A stretch of DNA of 64,000 nucleotides from assembly GCF_027922425.1 (NCBI RefSeq), contig NZ_BSFQ01000007.1, positions 169,751 through 233,750 of the forward strand, in the 5' to 3' direction. Origin of the DNA: Pseudonocardia halophobica (lineage in GTDB: Bacteria > Actinomycetota > Actinomycetes > Mycobacteriales > Pseudonocardiaceae). The position numbers were made by a program, and so were the translations under genes. This document shows positions 1 to 8,495 of the stretch, piece after piece (the stretch's first letter is position 1; every line of letters starts with the position of its first letter). Below the pieces are notes generated by a model, which searched no databases, was not told the DNA's origin, and saw only the letters and a program-made list of their open reading frames with translations.

Positions 1-1
1 C

Positions 2-76
2 GAACGCGGGGTCGCGCCCTCCGAGATCCAGTACGAGGTGTTCGGCCCCGACCTGTGGCAGGCCGACCTCGACTGA
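2..76 (+). CDS. C-terminal end of a flavohaemoprotein-like FAD/NAD(P) oxidoreductase (partial)
   Basis: Only the last 24 codons lie in the window, in frame from base 2 to a TGA at 74-76. The terminal peptide contains IQYEVFGPDLW. This resembles the closing strand of ferredoxin-reductase domains in globin-coupled flavohaemoproteins and related NAD(P)H oxidoreductases, where an HYE-F-GP type ending is usual. The function (NO dioxygenase or electron transfer) cannot be decided from so short a piece. The gene runs toward the converging six-gene operon on the other strand, 15 bases away. Confidence 0.5.
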   Translation, partial: ERGVAPSEIQYEVFGPDLWQADLD

Positions 77-91
77 CGGGGAGCGGGGGCG

Positions 92-1141
92 TCACCGGCC
101 GCCGCCGACCGGGCGGGCCAGCGCGTTCACCGCTCCGCCGAAGAGCGGCGGCAGCAGCCGCGAGGCGGGGACCAGCGCGCGGCGCGCGACCCGCGGACGT
201 GTGCCGGCCAGCAGCGCCGCGGTGAGCAGGCGGTAGCGCCGGGTCAGGCGTGCCCAGTCGCGCTCGTATCGCTGCGGCTCGCCGTCGACGATCGCCCGCA
301 CGGCGGCGTCCGCCTGGGCGAACGCGAGGGCCAGACCCTCCCCCGTCAGGGCGTCGACGTAGCCGGCGGCGTCGCCGACCAGCAGCACCCGCCCGGCCAC
401 CCGCCGCCGGGCGCCGCGGCGCAGGGGACCGGCCCCCCGCACGTCGGTCGCCGGCTCGCTGCCGCACAGGAGCTCCTCGAGACCCGGGAGCGCCCGCAGC
501 CGGCTGTCGAAGGAGCCCTTGGTGGAGACGAGCAGCGCGACCCCGACGAGGTCCGCGGCCACCGGGGTCACGTAGGCCTCGACCTCGCGACCCCAGTGCA
601 CCTCGACGTACGGCGACCAGGGGGCGGTCCGGAAGTGCCGGCGCAACCCGAAGCGCGGGTGCCGGGCGGCGGCGGCGTCGAGGCCGAGGGCGCGGCGCAC
701 CGTGGAGTGCAGGCCGTCGGCGGCCACCAGGTGCCGGGCGCGCCGCCCGTCGGCGGTGACGCCCGCGTGGTCCTGACGCACCTCCCCGACGGCGCGCTCC
801 TCGATGCGGGCCCCCGCGGCCACCGCGGCCTCGCGCAGCGCCCGGTGCAGCGTGAGCCGGCGGATCCCCCGGCCGGGACCGAGGCGGAAGTCCGCGTCGG
901 CCGACCGCCCGCCACCGACGTACCGGATGCCGCGGAACGGGTGCCCGGCCGGATCGACGCCGAGGGCCAGCAGCCCGGCGAGCGCCCCGGGCATCAGGCC
1001 CTCGCCGCAGGCCTTGTCGACGGCGCCGGGCCGAGGCTCCCAGACCTCGACGTCGAGACCGGCGCGGGCGGCGTGGAGCGCGGTCACCAGGCCGGCCGGG
1101 CCGCCACCGGCGACGAGCAGGTCGACCGGGCGGGCGCTCAC
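92..1141 (-). CDS. FAD-dependent oxidoreductase, geranylgeranyl-reductase/aromatic hydroxylase family
   Basis: A 349-residue flavoprotein. It opens with a dinucleotide-binding GGGPAG motif (about residues 11-16), then KACGEGLMPG, typical of the geranylgeranyl reductase branch, and LVGDAAGYVDALTGEGLALAF near residue 270, the second FAD-binding motif of the p-hydroxybenzoate hydroxylase fold. The GTG start at 1141 gives a GTGA overlap with the upstream methyltransferase stop, so it is the last gene of the operon. In the Streptomyces srsABC phenolic-lipid operon a FAD hydroxylase also follows a type III PKS and an ICMT-like enzyme (established); hydroxylation of the polyketide ring is therefore a reasonable inference, but reduction of a prenyl chain is equally possible. 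Confidence 0.85.
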   Translation of the reverse strand: MSARPVDLLVAGGGPAGLVTALHAARAGLDVEVWEPRPGAVDKACGEGLMPGALAGLLALGVDPAGHPFRGIRYVGGGRSADADFRLGPGRGIRRLTLHRALREAAVAAGARIEERAVGEVRQDHAGVTADGRRARHLVAADGLHSTVRRALGLDAAAARHPRFGLRRHFRTAPWSPYVEVHWGREVEAYVTPVAADLVGVALLVSTKGSFDSRLRALPGLEELLCGSEPATDVRGAGPLRRGARRRVAGRVLLVGDAAGYVDALTGEGLALAFAQADAAVRAIVDGEPQRYERDWARLTRRYRLLTAALLAGTRPRVARRALVPASRLLPPLFGGAVNALARPVGGGR

Positions 1142-1689
1142 GCCCGCACCTCCGTGGCCGCGGCCTCGCGCAGGGCCCGCCGCTCCTCCCGCAGCCGCAC
1201 GGTCAGCACCCCGGCGTTCGCCACGGTGAACGCCACGGCGGTGAGCCACGCCGTGTGGACGAGCGGGAGGGCCGCACCCTCCACGACGACGGCGGCGTAG
1301 TTGGGGTGCGGCAGGAAGCGGTAGGGCCCCGAGGTGACCAGCGGGAGCCCGGGCACGACGATCACCCGCGTGTTCCACCGCGGGCCGAGCGTGCGGATGC
1401 ACCACCACCGGACGCTCTGGCACCCGACGACCAGGGCGAGCATCGGCCAGCCGAGCGCGGGCACGAAGGGCCGGCCGGCGAGCCACACCTCCGCCAGGCA
1501 CCCGACGAGCAGGCCGGTGTGCACGACGACCATCACCGGGTAGTGCCCGCGGCCGGTCTCGACACCCCCGCGGGCCGACGCCCACCGGGCGTGGCGCGTG
1601 GAGAGCACCAGCTCGGCCAACCGCTCGAGACCGACCGCGAGCACGAGCAGCGTGAAGAGCAGGGCCGACACCGGGAACGGCGTGCTCAT
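1138..1689 (-). CDS. Isoprenylcysteine carboxyl methyltransferase-family (ICMT) membrane methyltransferase
   Basis: A 183-residue multi-pass protein with about four hydrophobic segments. It carries the ICMT/phospholipid methyltransferase core: SGPYRFLPHPNYAAVVVEG near residue 120, then a terminal RLREERRAL. The family transfers methyl from SAM to membrane-embedded acceptors. Bacteria do not prenylate cysteines in this way; when such a gene sits next to a type III PKS (SrsB of Streptomyces griseus) the enzyme O-methylates an alkylresorcinol. That role is inferred here from context. The ATG at 1689 overlaps the PKS stop by ATGA, and its own stop overlaps the next start by GTGA, so translation is probably coupled. 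Confidence 0.85.
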   Translation of the reverse strand: MSTPFPVSALLFTLLVLAVGLERLAELVLSTRHARWASARGGVETGRGHYPVMVVVHTGLLVGCLAEVWLAGRPFVPALGWPMLALVVGCQSVRWWCIRTLGPRWNTRVIVVPGLPLVTSGPYRFLPHPNYAAVVVEGAALPLVHTAWLTAVAFTVANAGVLTVRLREERRALREAAATEVRA

Positions 1690-2762
1690 GCCGGTGCCCG
1701 CAGCAGGACGAGTTCGGAGCAGAAGCCGGGCCCCATCGCGAGCATCAGGCCGTACGAGCCCGGCCGCGGCGGCCGGACGTCGAGGGTGTCGGCCAGGACG
1801 TGCAGCACCGAGGCCGAGGAGAGGTTCCCGACGCGGCGCAGCGAGTCCCAGGTCAGGGCCAGTGCGTCGCGGTCGACCTGGAGCGCGTCCTGCAGGGCCT
1901 CGAGCACCTTGGGGCCGCCGGGGTGCGCGACGTACCACTCGACGTCCGCGCGCCCGAGCCCGTGGTCGGCCAGGAACCGGCGCACGTCGTCGCCGAGGTA
2001 CCGGCGCACGAGGTCGGGGACGGCCGCGTCGAGCACGATCCGCAGGCCACCGGCACCGACGTCCCAGCCCATGGTCCGCTCGGAGTCGGGGTAGAGGCGG
2101 CTGCGGGCGGCCAGCACCTCCGGCTGCACGCGCCCGCCGTCGACCAGCTGCTCGGCGCGCCGCGATCCCGCGGCGACCACCGCGGCGGCGCCGTCGCCGA
2201 ACAGGCCGCTGGCGACCAGGTTGGGCACCGAGACGTCGTCCCGCTGCAGGGTCAACGAGCACAGCTCGACGCTCATCAGCACCGCGACCGCGTCGGGGTG
2301 GCCGACCAGGTGATCGAGCAGCCGGGCGACCCCCGCGGCCCCGGCCACGCACCCCAGGCCGACGATCGGCACCCGCACCACGTCGTCGCGCATGCCGGTG
2401 AGCGCGGCGACCCGCGCGTCGAGGGACGGCACGGCGAGCCCGGTCACGGTCGCGGAGACGACGAGGTCGACGTCCGACGGCGCGAGGTCGACCGCTTTGA
2501 GCGCGTCGACGACCGCGCGGGCGCCGAGCTCGACCCCGGCCGCGATGAAGGCGTCGTTGGACTCCCCGAAGTCGCGCAGCCGGCCGTAGCGCTCCAGCGG
2601 CAGCGCGGTGTGCCGGGTCCCGACACCGGCGTTGCGGTGGAACCGCTCCAGGACCGCCCGGTCGACGCGGCCCCCGAGCAGCGACCCCGCGACGGCCTCG
2701 GTGATCTCCTCCTGTCGGTGGCGATGGGCGGGAAGGGCACCTCGGACGCTCAGGATGCGCAT
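1686..2762 (-). CDS. Type III polyketide synthase (chalcone/stilbene/alkylresorcinol synthase family)
   Basis: A 358-residue thiolase-fold enzyme, normal length for the family. The catalytic triad is visible: Cys138 in VGLGCVAGAAG, His in WYVAHPGGPKV and Asn in RVGNLSSASV, with the closing MLAMGPGFCSELVLLR strand. Such enzymes condense an acyl-CoA starter (often a long fatty acyl group in actinobacteria) with malonyl- or methylmalonyl-CoA to resorcinols or pyrones. It is the core of a six-gene operon. Its ATG at 2762 lies 13 bases inside the upstream reductase gene. The starter unit cannot be read from the sequence. The operon neighbours suggest methylation, hydroxylation and possibly prenylation of the product. 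Confidence 0.93.
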   Translation of the reverse strand: MRILSVRGALPAHRHRQEEITEAVAGSLLGGRVDRAVLERFHRNAGVGTRHTALPLERYGRLRDFGESNDAFIAAGVELGARAVVDALKAVDLAPSDVDLVVSATVTGLAVPSLDARVAALTGMRDDVVRVPIVGLGCVAGAAGVARLLDHLVGHPDAVAVLMSVELCSLTLQRDDVSVPNLVASGLFGDGAAAVVAAGSRRAEQLVDGGRVQPEVLAARSRLYPDSERTMGWDVGAGGLRIVLDAAVPDLVRRYLGDDVRRFLADHGLGRADVEWYVAHPGGPKVLEALQDALQVDRDALALTWDSLRRVGNLSSASVLHVLADTLDVRPPRPGSYGLMLAMGPGFCSELVLLRAPA

Positions 2763-3925
2763 GCTCGACTCTCCTCCACGGGACGGACGGGGGCGGTCGA
2801 CAGGAGGGCGCGGGCCAGGCCGCGGACGACGGTGGGGGTGATCCGGCCGCGGGCCAGCCCGAGCTCGACGAGGTCGTCGAAGACCCGGCCGTCCCGCGCC
2901 GACGCGCGCAGGCCGGCGTCGAGCACCGCCCCGCTGCGGGTCAGGCGCGCCGCGAGCGCGGTGTGGCGCAGGTGCGGGAGGAGGTGCGCGCGGGCGGCGC
3001 GCCGGTAGCAGTGCCCCGCCGTCTCGGGCCGGCCCGCCGTGATCGCCCGCGCGGCGGCCCGGCCGGCGGCGAGGCCGGTGGCGACCGCGTAGTAGATGCC
3101 CTCCCCCGTCATCGGGTTGACCAGGCCGGCGGCGTCGCCCACCAGCAGCACCCGGCCGGTGGGCGGCCACCAGCGGGCACCCGAGAGCGGCAGGTGGTGG
3201 CCCTTCCAGTCGGTGCCGTCGCGCCCCGCGCCGGGCAGCAGCTCCTCCAGCCGGTCGAGCAGTTCGGAGCGGGTGGGGGCCGGCCCGCGGCCGAGCACCT
3301 CGCCGTACCCGACGTTCGCCAGCCCGTCGCCGCGGTCGAAGGACCAGGCGTACGCCGGCTGCCGGGCCGTCCCGAAGGCGATCACCTGGGCCTGCTCGCG
3401 CCCCGCGGACACCGGCGCGTAGCCGCGCAGGGCGAAGGCGGTGCGCGCAGTGGACCACCCGAGACGGCGGCGCACCACGGACCGCGCCCCGTCCGCCCCG
3501 ACGACCACGGCGGCCCGGTGCCTGCCGTCGAGCACGACGTCGCTGTGTCCGACCGCCAGGTCGCGGACCCGGTGCCGGACCAGCATCGCGCCGGCACCGC
3601 AGGCCGCCTCGACCAGCCGGGCGTCGAGGAGCCGGCGCGGCACCACGTACGACGGCCGGGCCATCATCCGGTCGACCCCGCGGTCGCCGCGGGCGAGCCG
3701 CAGCCGCGCGACCGGGACCCGGTCGTCGAGCAGGCCCGTGACCCCGACCTCGGCGAGGCGGTCGAGCACGTGCGGGGCGACGCCGTCCCCGCAGGCCTTG
3801 TCCCGCGGGAAGTCCGCGCGGTCGAGCAGCGCGACCCGCAGCCCCGGCGCGGTGTGCAGCGCCCCGAGGGCGGTCGCCGCACCGGCGGGTCCGGCCCCGA
3901 CGACCGCGAGGTCCCAGCCGGGCAT
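2750..3925 (-). CDS. Geranylgeranyl reductase-family FAD-dependent oxidoreductase
   Basis: A 391-residue protein with VVGAGPAGAATA at residues 8-19, DFPRDKACGDGVAPH (the family hallmark around residue 40) and LLVGDAAGLVNPMTGEGIYYAV near residue 270. Family members saturate prenyl chains such as menaquinone MenJ or archaeal lipids, or act as hydroxylases. It follows a UbiA prenyltransferase with a one-base TGATG junction, so reduction of the prenyl group placed by UbiA is the simplest reading. It is a distant relative of the flavoprotein at the other end of the operon, so the cluster carries two different copies of the fold. Confidence 0.88.
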   Translation of the reverse strand: MPGWDLAVVGAGPAGAATALGALHTAPGLRVALLDRADFPRDKACGDGVAPHVLDRLAEVGVTGLLDDRVPVARLRLARGDRGVDRMMARPSYVVPRRLLDARLVEAACGAGAMLVRHRVRDLAVGHSDVVLDGRHRAAVVVGADGARSVVRRRLGWSTARTAFALRGYAPVSAGREQAQVIAFGTARQPAYAWSFDRGDGLANVGYGEVLGRGPAPTRSELLDRLEELLPGAGRDGTDWKGHHLPLSGARWWPPTGRVLLVGDAAGLVNPMTGEGIYYAVATGLAAGRAAARAITAGRPETAGHCYRRAARAHLLPHLRHTALAARLTRSGAVLDAGLRASARDGRVFDDLVELGLARGRITPTVVRGLARALLSTAPVRPVEESRACAS

Positions 3926-4758
3926 CAGCCGGCCGCCACGAGCAGCACCACGTCGAGCAGCGCGATCAGCATCGCCGCCCGGAACGGGACGCGACCGCGG
4001 CCGGTCAGGGCGACCGTCGCGAGCGCGGCGACCACCAGCAGCGCCGCCCACACCCACGCGGGCGGGTGCCCCGCCGGGCCGAGCGCGGCCAGGAGCGACG
4101 CGGCGACGAGCAGCCCGGCGGCCAGTGGCCTCGCGGCGCGCTCCCCCAGCCGGTGCGGCAGGCCCCGGACGCCGGTCCGCACGTCGTCGGCGAGATCGGG
4201 CAGTGCGTTGAGCACGTGGGCGCCGACCCCGAGCGCCGCGCCGGCGGCGGTGGTCCACCAGGGCGGCCACGCCGGAGCCGAGCCGGCGAGCGAGGCCACG
4301 GCCGGCAGCGTGCCGAAGGCCACGGCGTACGGCAGCCACGACAGCCGGGTGCCCTTGAGCCCCAGGTTGTAGGCCTGCGCCGAGCCGACGCCGAGCACGA
4401 GGTGGACCAGCCCGCTGCGCCAGCCCGCGGCCACGGACAACGCCACGCAGGCGGCCCCGGCGACGACGACCGCCGTGCGGACCTGGTGAGCGGCCACCCG
4501 GCCGGCCGCGAGCGGCTTGTCCGCACGCCCGACGGCACGGTCACGCTTCTGGTCGACCAGGTCGTTGACCCACCCGACCGTCAACTGGCCCGCCAGCACG
4601 GCGAGGGCGACGACGAGGGTGGTGCGGGCCGGCTGTCCGGCGTCGACCGCGAGCAGGGCGGCGACCACCGTGACGGCCGCGGCAGGACCGGGGTGGGCGG
4701 CCGCGACCAGCCCGGGGAGGGCGCCGGCCCGGCGGGTGGGCAGCGGCGTCGTGCTCAC
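3925..4758 (-). CDS. UbiA-family membrane prenyltransferase
   Basis: A 277-residue protein with eight to nine predicted membrane helices. The first Asp-rich motif reads NDLVDQKRD (residues 65-73) followed by DKPLAAGR, and the second reads DLADDVRTGVRGLP (about residue 190). These bind the Mg-diphosphate of a polyprenyl donor in UbiA enzymes. The acceptor is unknown; the operon suggests a polyketide-derived phenol or quinone, since no menaquinone biosynthetic gene is nearby. GTG start at 4758, overlapping the SDR stop by four bases. Confidence 0.9.
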   Translation of the reverse strand: MSTTPLPTRRAGALPGLVAAAHPGPAAAVTVVAALLAVDAGQPARTTLVVALAVLAGQLTVGWVNDLVDQKRDRAVGRADKPLAAGRVAAHQVRTAVVVAGAACVALSVAAGWRSGLVHLVLGVGSAQAYNLGLKGTRLSWLPYAVAFGTLPAVASLAGSAPAWPPWWTTAAGAALGVGAHVLNALPDLADDVRTGVRGLPHRLGERAARPLAAGLLVAASLLAALGPAGHPPAWVWAALLVVAALATVALTGRGRVPFRAAMLIALLDVVLLVAAG

Positions 4759-5813
4759 GGCCGCGACCGTCTGCCGACGTGGCCGTGGAGCAGGGCGTCC
4801 CTGGTCGCGCCGGCGACCGTGCGGGGCCGCAGCACCGCCGTGGGCCCCGATGCGGCCGTGCGCATGCCGTCGACGACCTCGCGGAACACGGCGACGGCGT
4901 CCTTCGTCGGCGACCAGCCGAGCTCGGTGCGGGCGCGCGTGGAGTCGATCAGCGGGAGGGCGAAGGCCATGTCGAGCCAGCCGGTGTCGACCTGCTGCAG
5001 GCGCAGGTGCCACGCGGCGGACATCGCCGGGCGCAGGACCGCCGACGGCACGTGCACCAGCGGGGCACCCAGCACCCGGGCGATGTCCGGGGCGGTCAGC
5101 GGCGGGTCGACGGCCAGGTTGAACGCGCCGGCGGCACGCCGGTCCAGCACGCGGGCGACGGCGTCGGCCACGTCGTCGGCGTGCACCACCGGGATCGCCA
5201 GGCGGCGGTCGAGGGGCAGCACCGGCAACCAGGCGAGGGCGCGCGCCGGCACCAGACCCGGCACCCCGTAGCGCAGCAGCGCGCTCCCGGCCGCGCGCTG
5301 CCCGACGATGCCCGGCCGGAGCCGGGTGACCGTGGGCAGGGCACCCTCCGCCCCGTCGAGGATCCGTTCGGCGGCGGCCTTGTGCCGGCTGTAGCGCGAG
5401 GTCGGGACGCCGTCCGTCGGCCAGGTCTCGTCGACCGGGGTGTCGTCGCGGCGCGGCGAGTAGGCGCCGATCGAGGACATGTGCACCAGGTGCGGCACCC
5501 GGGCCGCGGCCGCCGCGGCCACGACGCGACGGGTGCCGCCGACGCCGAGCTCGCGCAGGTACCGCAGGTCGTGCGAGGGCTGGAAGCCCCAGGCCAGGTG
5601 GACGACGGCATCGGCGCCGGCGAGGACCCGCACGAGCTCCTCCGCGGTGGCGCGGGTCAGGTCGAGCGACCTCCAGGTCGCGGGCTGCCCCTCCGCGACC
5701 GGCCCCGCCGGCACCCGGCGGGCCACCCCGACCAGCTCGTGGTCCTCCCGGGCGAGGCGGCGCAGCACCGCCGTCCCGATGTTGCCCGTCGCGCCGGTGA
5801 CGACGATCCGCAT
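4755..5813 (-). CDS. NAD-dependent epimerase/dehydratase (extended SDR)
   Basis: A 352-residue Rossmann enzyme, first gene of the operon. The N-terminus has TGATGNIG (residues 7-14) and the active-site region has MSSIGAY followed by SRYSRHK (Tyr-x-x-x-Lys). The C-terminus HADDVADAV and LGWSPT are typical of nucleotide-sugar or 3-beta-HSD-like extended SDRs. The substrate is not predictable; in this cluster it may act on the polyketide or prenyl product. The ATG at 5813 has a GGGGAGG Shine-Dalgarno five bases upstream, the only strong one in the operon, consistent with a single promoter region just upstream. Confidence 0.88.
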   Translation of the reverse strand: MRIVVTGATGNIGTAVLRRLAREDHELVGVARRVPAGPVAEGQPATWRSLDLTRATAEELVRVLAGADAVVHLAWGFQPSHDLRYLRELGVGGTRRVVAAAAAARVPHLVHMSSIGAYSPRRDDTPVDETWPTDGVPTSRYSRHKAAAERILDGAEGALPTVTRLRPGIVGQRAAGSALLRYGVPGLVPARALAWLPVLPLDRRLAIPVVHADDVADAVARVLDRRAAGAFNLAVDPPLTAPDIARVLGAPLVHVPSAVLRPAMSAAWHLRLQQVDTGWLDMAFALPLIDSTRARTELGWSPTKDAVAVFREVVDGMRTAASGPTAVLRPRTVAGATRDALLHGHVGRRSRP

Positions 5814-5832
5814 CCTGCCTCCCCGAGCATCG

Positions 5833-5849
5833 ACCGACTGGTGGTCGGT
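5833..5849. promoter_or_regulatory. Inverted repeat, possible TetR/MarR-type operator of the PKS operon
   Basis: The repeat ACCGAC-N5-GTCGGT (perfect six-base arms) lies 20-36 bases upstream of the first operon ATG, where a repressor would block transcription. Its size and symmetry fit a TetR-like dimer. No regulator gene is adjacent, so the cognate protein would be encoded elsewhere. Binding is inference only. Confidence 0.4.
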
Positions 5850-5922
5850 TCCCCTCGGGCAGGGAACTCACACGCGCGGACCGCGGTCCGCGGGGGACGC
5901 GCGGTCGAAGGGTGCCGGGCGG

Positions 5923-8232
5923 TCAGGCCCGGCGGAGGCGCTTGAGCGGTTCCGGCAGGTCCGCGGCGTGCACCACGCTGAGCCGCTGGGTGGCACGGGT
6001 GAGCGCGACGTAGAGGTCGTTCATCCCGCGCGGGCTCTCGGCCAGCACCTCGGCCGGCTCGACGAGCACGACGGCGTCGAACTCCAGGCCCTTCGACGCG
6101 CCGACCGGCAGCACCACGACCGGCGCCTCGAGGTCCTCAGGGTCCTCGGGTGCGGCGTCGCCGAGCACGGCCTCGCGCATCGTGGCGACCCGCGCCGCCG
6201 GCACGAGCACCGCGGTGCGCCCCTCGCCCACCGCGCCCCGCTCCTCGGCGACGATCCCGGCGAGCACCCCGTCGGACCCCTCCAGCGAGCCCGGGGCGAT
6301 CGGGACGGCGCGCGGCGGGACCCCGGTGCTGCGGACGGACGTCGGCGGGGTGAGGCCGGGGTCGATGGCGGCCAGGACGTCGTCGGCGACGTCGGCGATC
6401 TCCGCCGGCGTCCGGTAGTTCACCGTGAGCTGCTCGAGCTTCCACCGGTTCTGCACGAACGGCGACAGCACCTCCGACCAGGTGGAGGCCCCGGCGATGT
6501 CGCCGGTCTGCGCGACGTCGCCCACGATCGTCATGGAGCGGCTCGGCACCCGGCGCATCACCAGCCGCCACGCCATCGCCGACAGCTCCTGCGCCTCGTC
6601 GACGATCACGTGCCCGTAGGTCCACTCGCGGTCCGCGGCGGCGCGGTCCGCGGTCGACTCGTAGGTCCGCACCTGCATGCGCTCGGCCAGCCGGTCGGCG
6701 TCGACGATGTCCGTGGCCCGCAGCAGCTCCGGGTCGAGGTCCTCCTCGAGGTCCAGCACGTCGAGCACGCCCTGGGCGTACTCGATCTCCTCGCGCAGCG
6801 CGGCCTGCTCGGCGGCCCGGGCGGCCGACCCGTCGTCCCCGAGGAGCTCGGCCGCCTCGTCGAGCAGCGGGACGTCCGCGTGGGTCCAGCGCAGGTCGTG
6901 CGGCACGTCCGCCCCGGCGGCCGGCCGCTCCAGCAGCGCCCGGTCCTCGGCCGGGATCCGCCGGGCGATCGAGTTGAGCTTGCGCCGGTCGGCGAACAGG
7001 TCGCCGAGCAGCTGCTCCGGGGTGAGCGTGGGCCACAGGGCGTCGAGCTCGCGGGCGACGGCGGCGTCCTCGGCCAGCTCCTCGCGGATGTCCTCCACGT
7101 CGAGCTTGCCGAGCAGGTTCCGCCCGCCGAGGGTCTGCGCCACCTGCTGTGCGAGCAGCCGCAGCGCCTCGGTGCGGAAGATCCGCTTGGCCTCGTTGTG
7201 CGGCTTGCGCGAGCGCCGGGCCCGCGAGCGGGCGGCGTTGACCAGGTCCCGGTCGATCCGCACGTCCTGCCGTTCGACGACGAGCTCGATCGGCCGCCGC
7301 GGCAGCTGCTGGCGGTCCCGGACCGCCGCGGCGACGACGGCGGCCATGTCGGCGCGGCCCTTCACCTCGGCGGTGCGGGCGTCCTCCGACCGGCGCGCGT
7401 GCAGGCCCGGGAACAGCTCCGCGGGGGTGGCGAGCACGACCGAGGTCTCGCCCAGCGACGGCAGGACCTGGCCGATGTAGCGCAGGAAGGTCGGGTTCGG
7501 GCCGATCACCAGCACGCCGCGGCGGGCCAGCCGGTCCCGGTGCGTGTAGAGCAGGTAGGCGGCGCGGTGCAGCGCGACCGCGGTCTTGCCGGTGCCGGGC
7601 CCGCCCTGCACCACCAGCACGCCCGACGGCTTGGACCGGATGATCCGGTCCTGCTCCGCCTGGATCGTCGCGACGATGTCGCCCATGCGGCCGGTGCGGG
7701 CCTCGCTGACCGCGGCCATGAGCGCGGCCTCGCTGGTCAGGCCCGACCCGCTGACCCGGGCGGCGGCGTCGGCGAGGTCGAGCACCTCGTCGTCGACCGC
7801 GACGACGTTCCGCCCGCGGGTGCGCAGGTGCCGGCGCCGGCGCATGCCCTCCGGGTTGGCCGCGGTCGCGGTGTAGAAGGGCTGCGCGGCGGGGGCGCGC
7901 CAGTCCATGAGCAGCGGCTCGTAGTCGTGGTCCTCGTCGAGGAGGCCGAGCCGGCCGATGTAGCGGACCTCGCCCGACTCCGCGTCGAGCCGGCCGAACG
8001 CCAGCCCGTGCTCCGCGGCACGCAGCGCGGCGAGCCGGTCCGTGTACATCGCGGCCGCCGCGTCGCGCTCGGTGAGCGCCTGCGGTGTGCCCACGGTCTC
8101 GCCGTGCAGCACGTCGGCGAGCCGGCGCGCGGTGTCCCGGCGGCGCTCGTCGAGCCGCTCGTAGAGCATCGCGACATAGGCGCGCTCGTGCTCGAGCGGC
8201 GTCTCGCCCGTGGCGGGTTCGGGGGTCGGCAC
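5923..8232 (-). CDS. helD: HelD-type UvrD/Rep-like RNA polymerase recycling ATPase
   Basis: A 769-residue superfamily 1 motor. The N-terminal region (residues 1-100, EHERAYVAMLYERLDERR and later GRLGLLDEDHDYEPLLMDWRAP) is the HelD-specific part that enters RNA polymerase. Walker A is GGPGTGKTAVALHR at about 207-220, Walker B IVDEAQELS at about 541, then VGDVAQTGDIAG, and the C-terminal motifs GASKGLEFD and YVALTRATQRL. Actinobacterial HelD/HelR proteins dislodge stalled or rifampicin-bound polymerase (established). The GTG start at 8232 has AAGGA 12 bases upstream. It is divergent from the sigma factor gene. No convincing rifampicin-associated element was recognised upstream. Confidence 0.9.
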   Translation of the reverse strand: MPTPEPATGETPLEHERAYVAMLYERLDERRRDTARRLADVLHGETVGTPQALTERDAAAAMYTDRLAALRAAEHGLAFGRLDAESGEVRYIGRLGLLDEDHDYEPLLMDWRAPAAQPFYTATAANPEGMRRRRHLRTRGRNVVAVDDEVLDLADAAARVSGSGLTSEAALMAAVSEARTGRMGDIVATIQAEQDRIIRSKPSGVLVVQGGPGTGKTAVALHRAAYLLYTHRDRLARRGVLVIGPNPTFLRYIGQVLPSLGETSVVLATPAELFPGLHARRSEDARTAEVKGRADMAAVVAAAVRDRQQLPRRPIELVVERQDVRIDRDLVNAARSRARRSRKPHNEAKRIFRTEALRLLAQQVAQTLGGRNLLGKLDVEDIREELAEDAAVARELDALWPTLTPEQLLGDLFADRRKLNSIARRIPAEDRALLERPAAGADVPHDLRWTHADVPLLDEAAELLGDDGSAARAAEQAALREEIEYAQGVLDVLDLEEDLDPELLRATDIVDADRLAERMQVRTYESTADRAAADREWTYGHVIVDEAQELSAMAWRLVMRRVPSRSMTIVGDVAQTGDIAGASTWSEVLSPFVQNRWKLEQLTVNYRTPAEIADVADDVLAAIDPGLTPPTSVRSTGVPPRAVPIAPGSLEGSDGVLAGIVAEERGAVGEGRTAVLVPAARVATMREAVLGDAAPEDPEDLEAPVVVLPVGASKGLEFDAVVLVEPAEVLAESPRGMNDLYVALTRATQRLSVVHAADLPEPLKRLRRA

Positions 8233-8423
8233 CTGCTTCGATGTCCTTCGCGGGAGTGACGGATCGGCCGGTCGGCCCGGTCGTCCCTCGATCTGTCGGC
8301 AACTCGCGCGGCCGGCGGCGCGGCCGACGTCCTCGTCGTCCCTCGTCGCCCGACGGCGCGGCGTTCCAACCTACCAGCGATCTCCCCCGACCTCCGCGGG
8401 CATTTCCCCGGTCGGGGGACCGC

Positions 8424-8449
8424 GTTTGAAGGATCGGGGCCGTCGGGTA
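8424..8449 (+). promoter_or_regulatory. SigB/SigF-type promoter of the sigma factor gene
   Basis: GTTT at 8424-8427 and GGGTA at 8445-8449 are separated by 17 bases. This matches the consensus used by SigB/SigF group sigma factors (GTTT-N14-17-GGGTA). Transcription would begin near 8456, just ahead of the sigma gene, so the factor probably transcribes itself. It also argues that translation starts at GTG 8496 and not at the upstream in-frame ATG 8451, which falls between the -10 element and the start point. Confidence 0.65.
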
Positions 8450-8495
8450 GATGCCTGCGTGGCGTCGGACAACAGAGACCCTTCCCCGGGGCGTC

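Noticed and set aside
5923..8259. Long plus-strand open frame opposite helD (926 codons)
   Set aside because: Composition is Arg/Gly/Pro/His-rich without domains; it mirrors the helD codon bias, as do the other long shadow frames over high-GC genes.
8451..8495. Upstream ATG of the SigB-type sigma factor
   Set aside because: It falls between the GGGTA -10 element and the predicted transcription start, so it would not be in the mRNA.
8233..8495. Rifampicin-associated element upstream of helD
   Set aside because: No convincing long palindrome of the RAE type was found in the divergent spacer.
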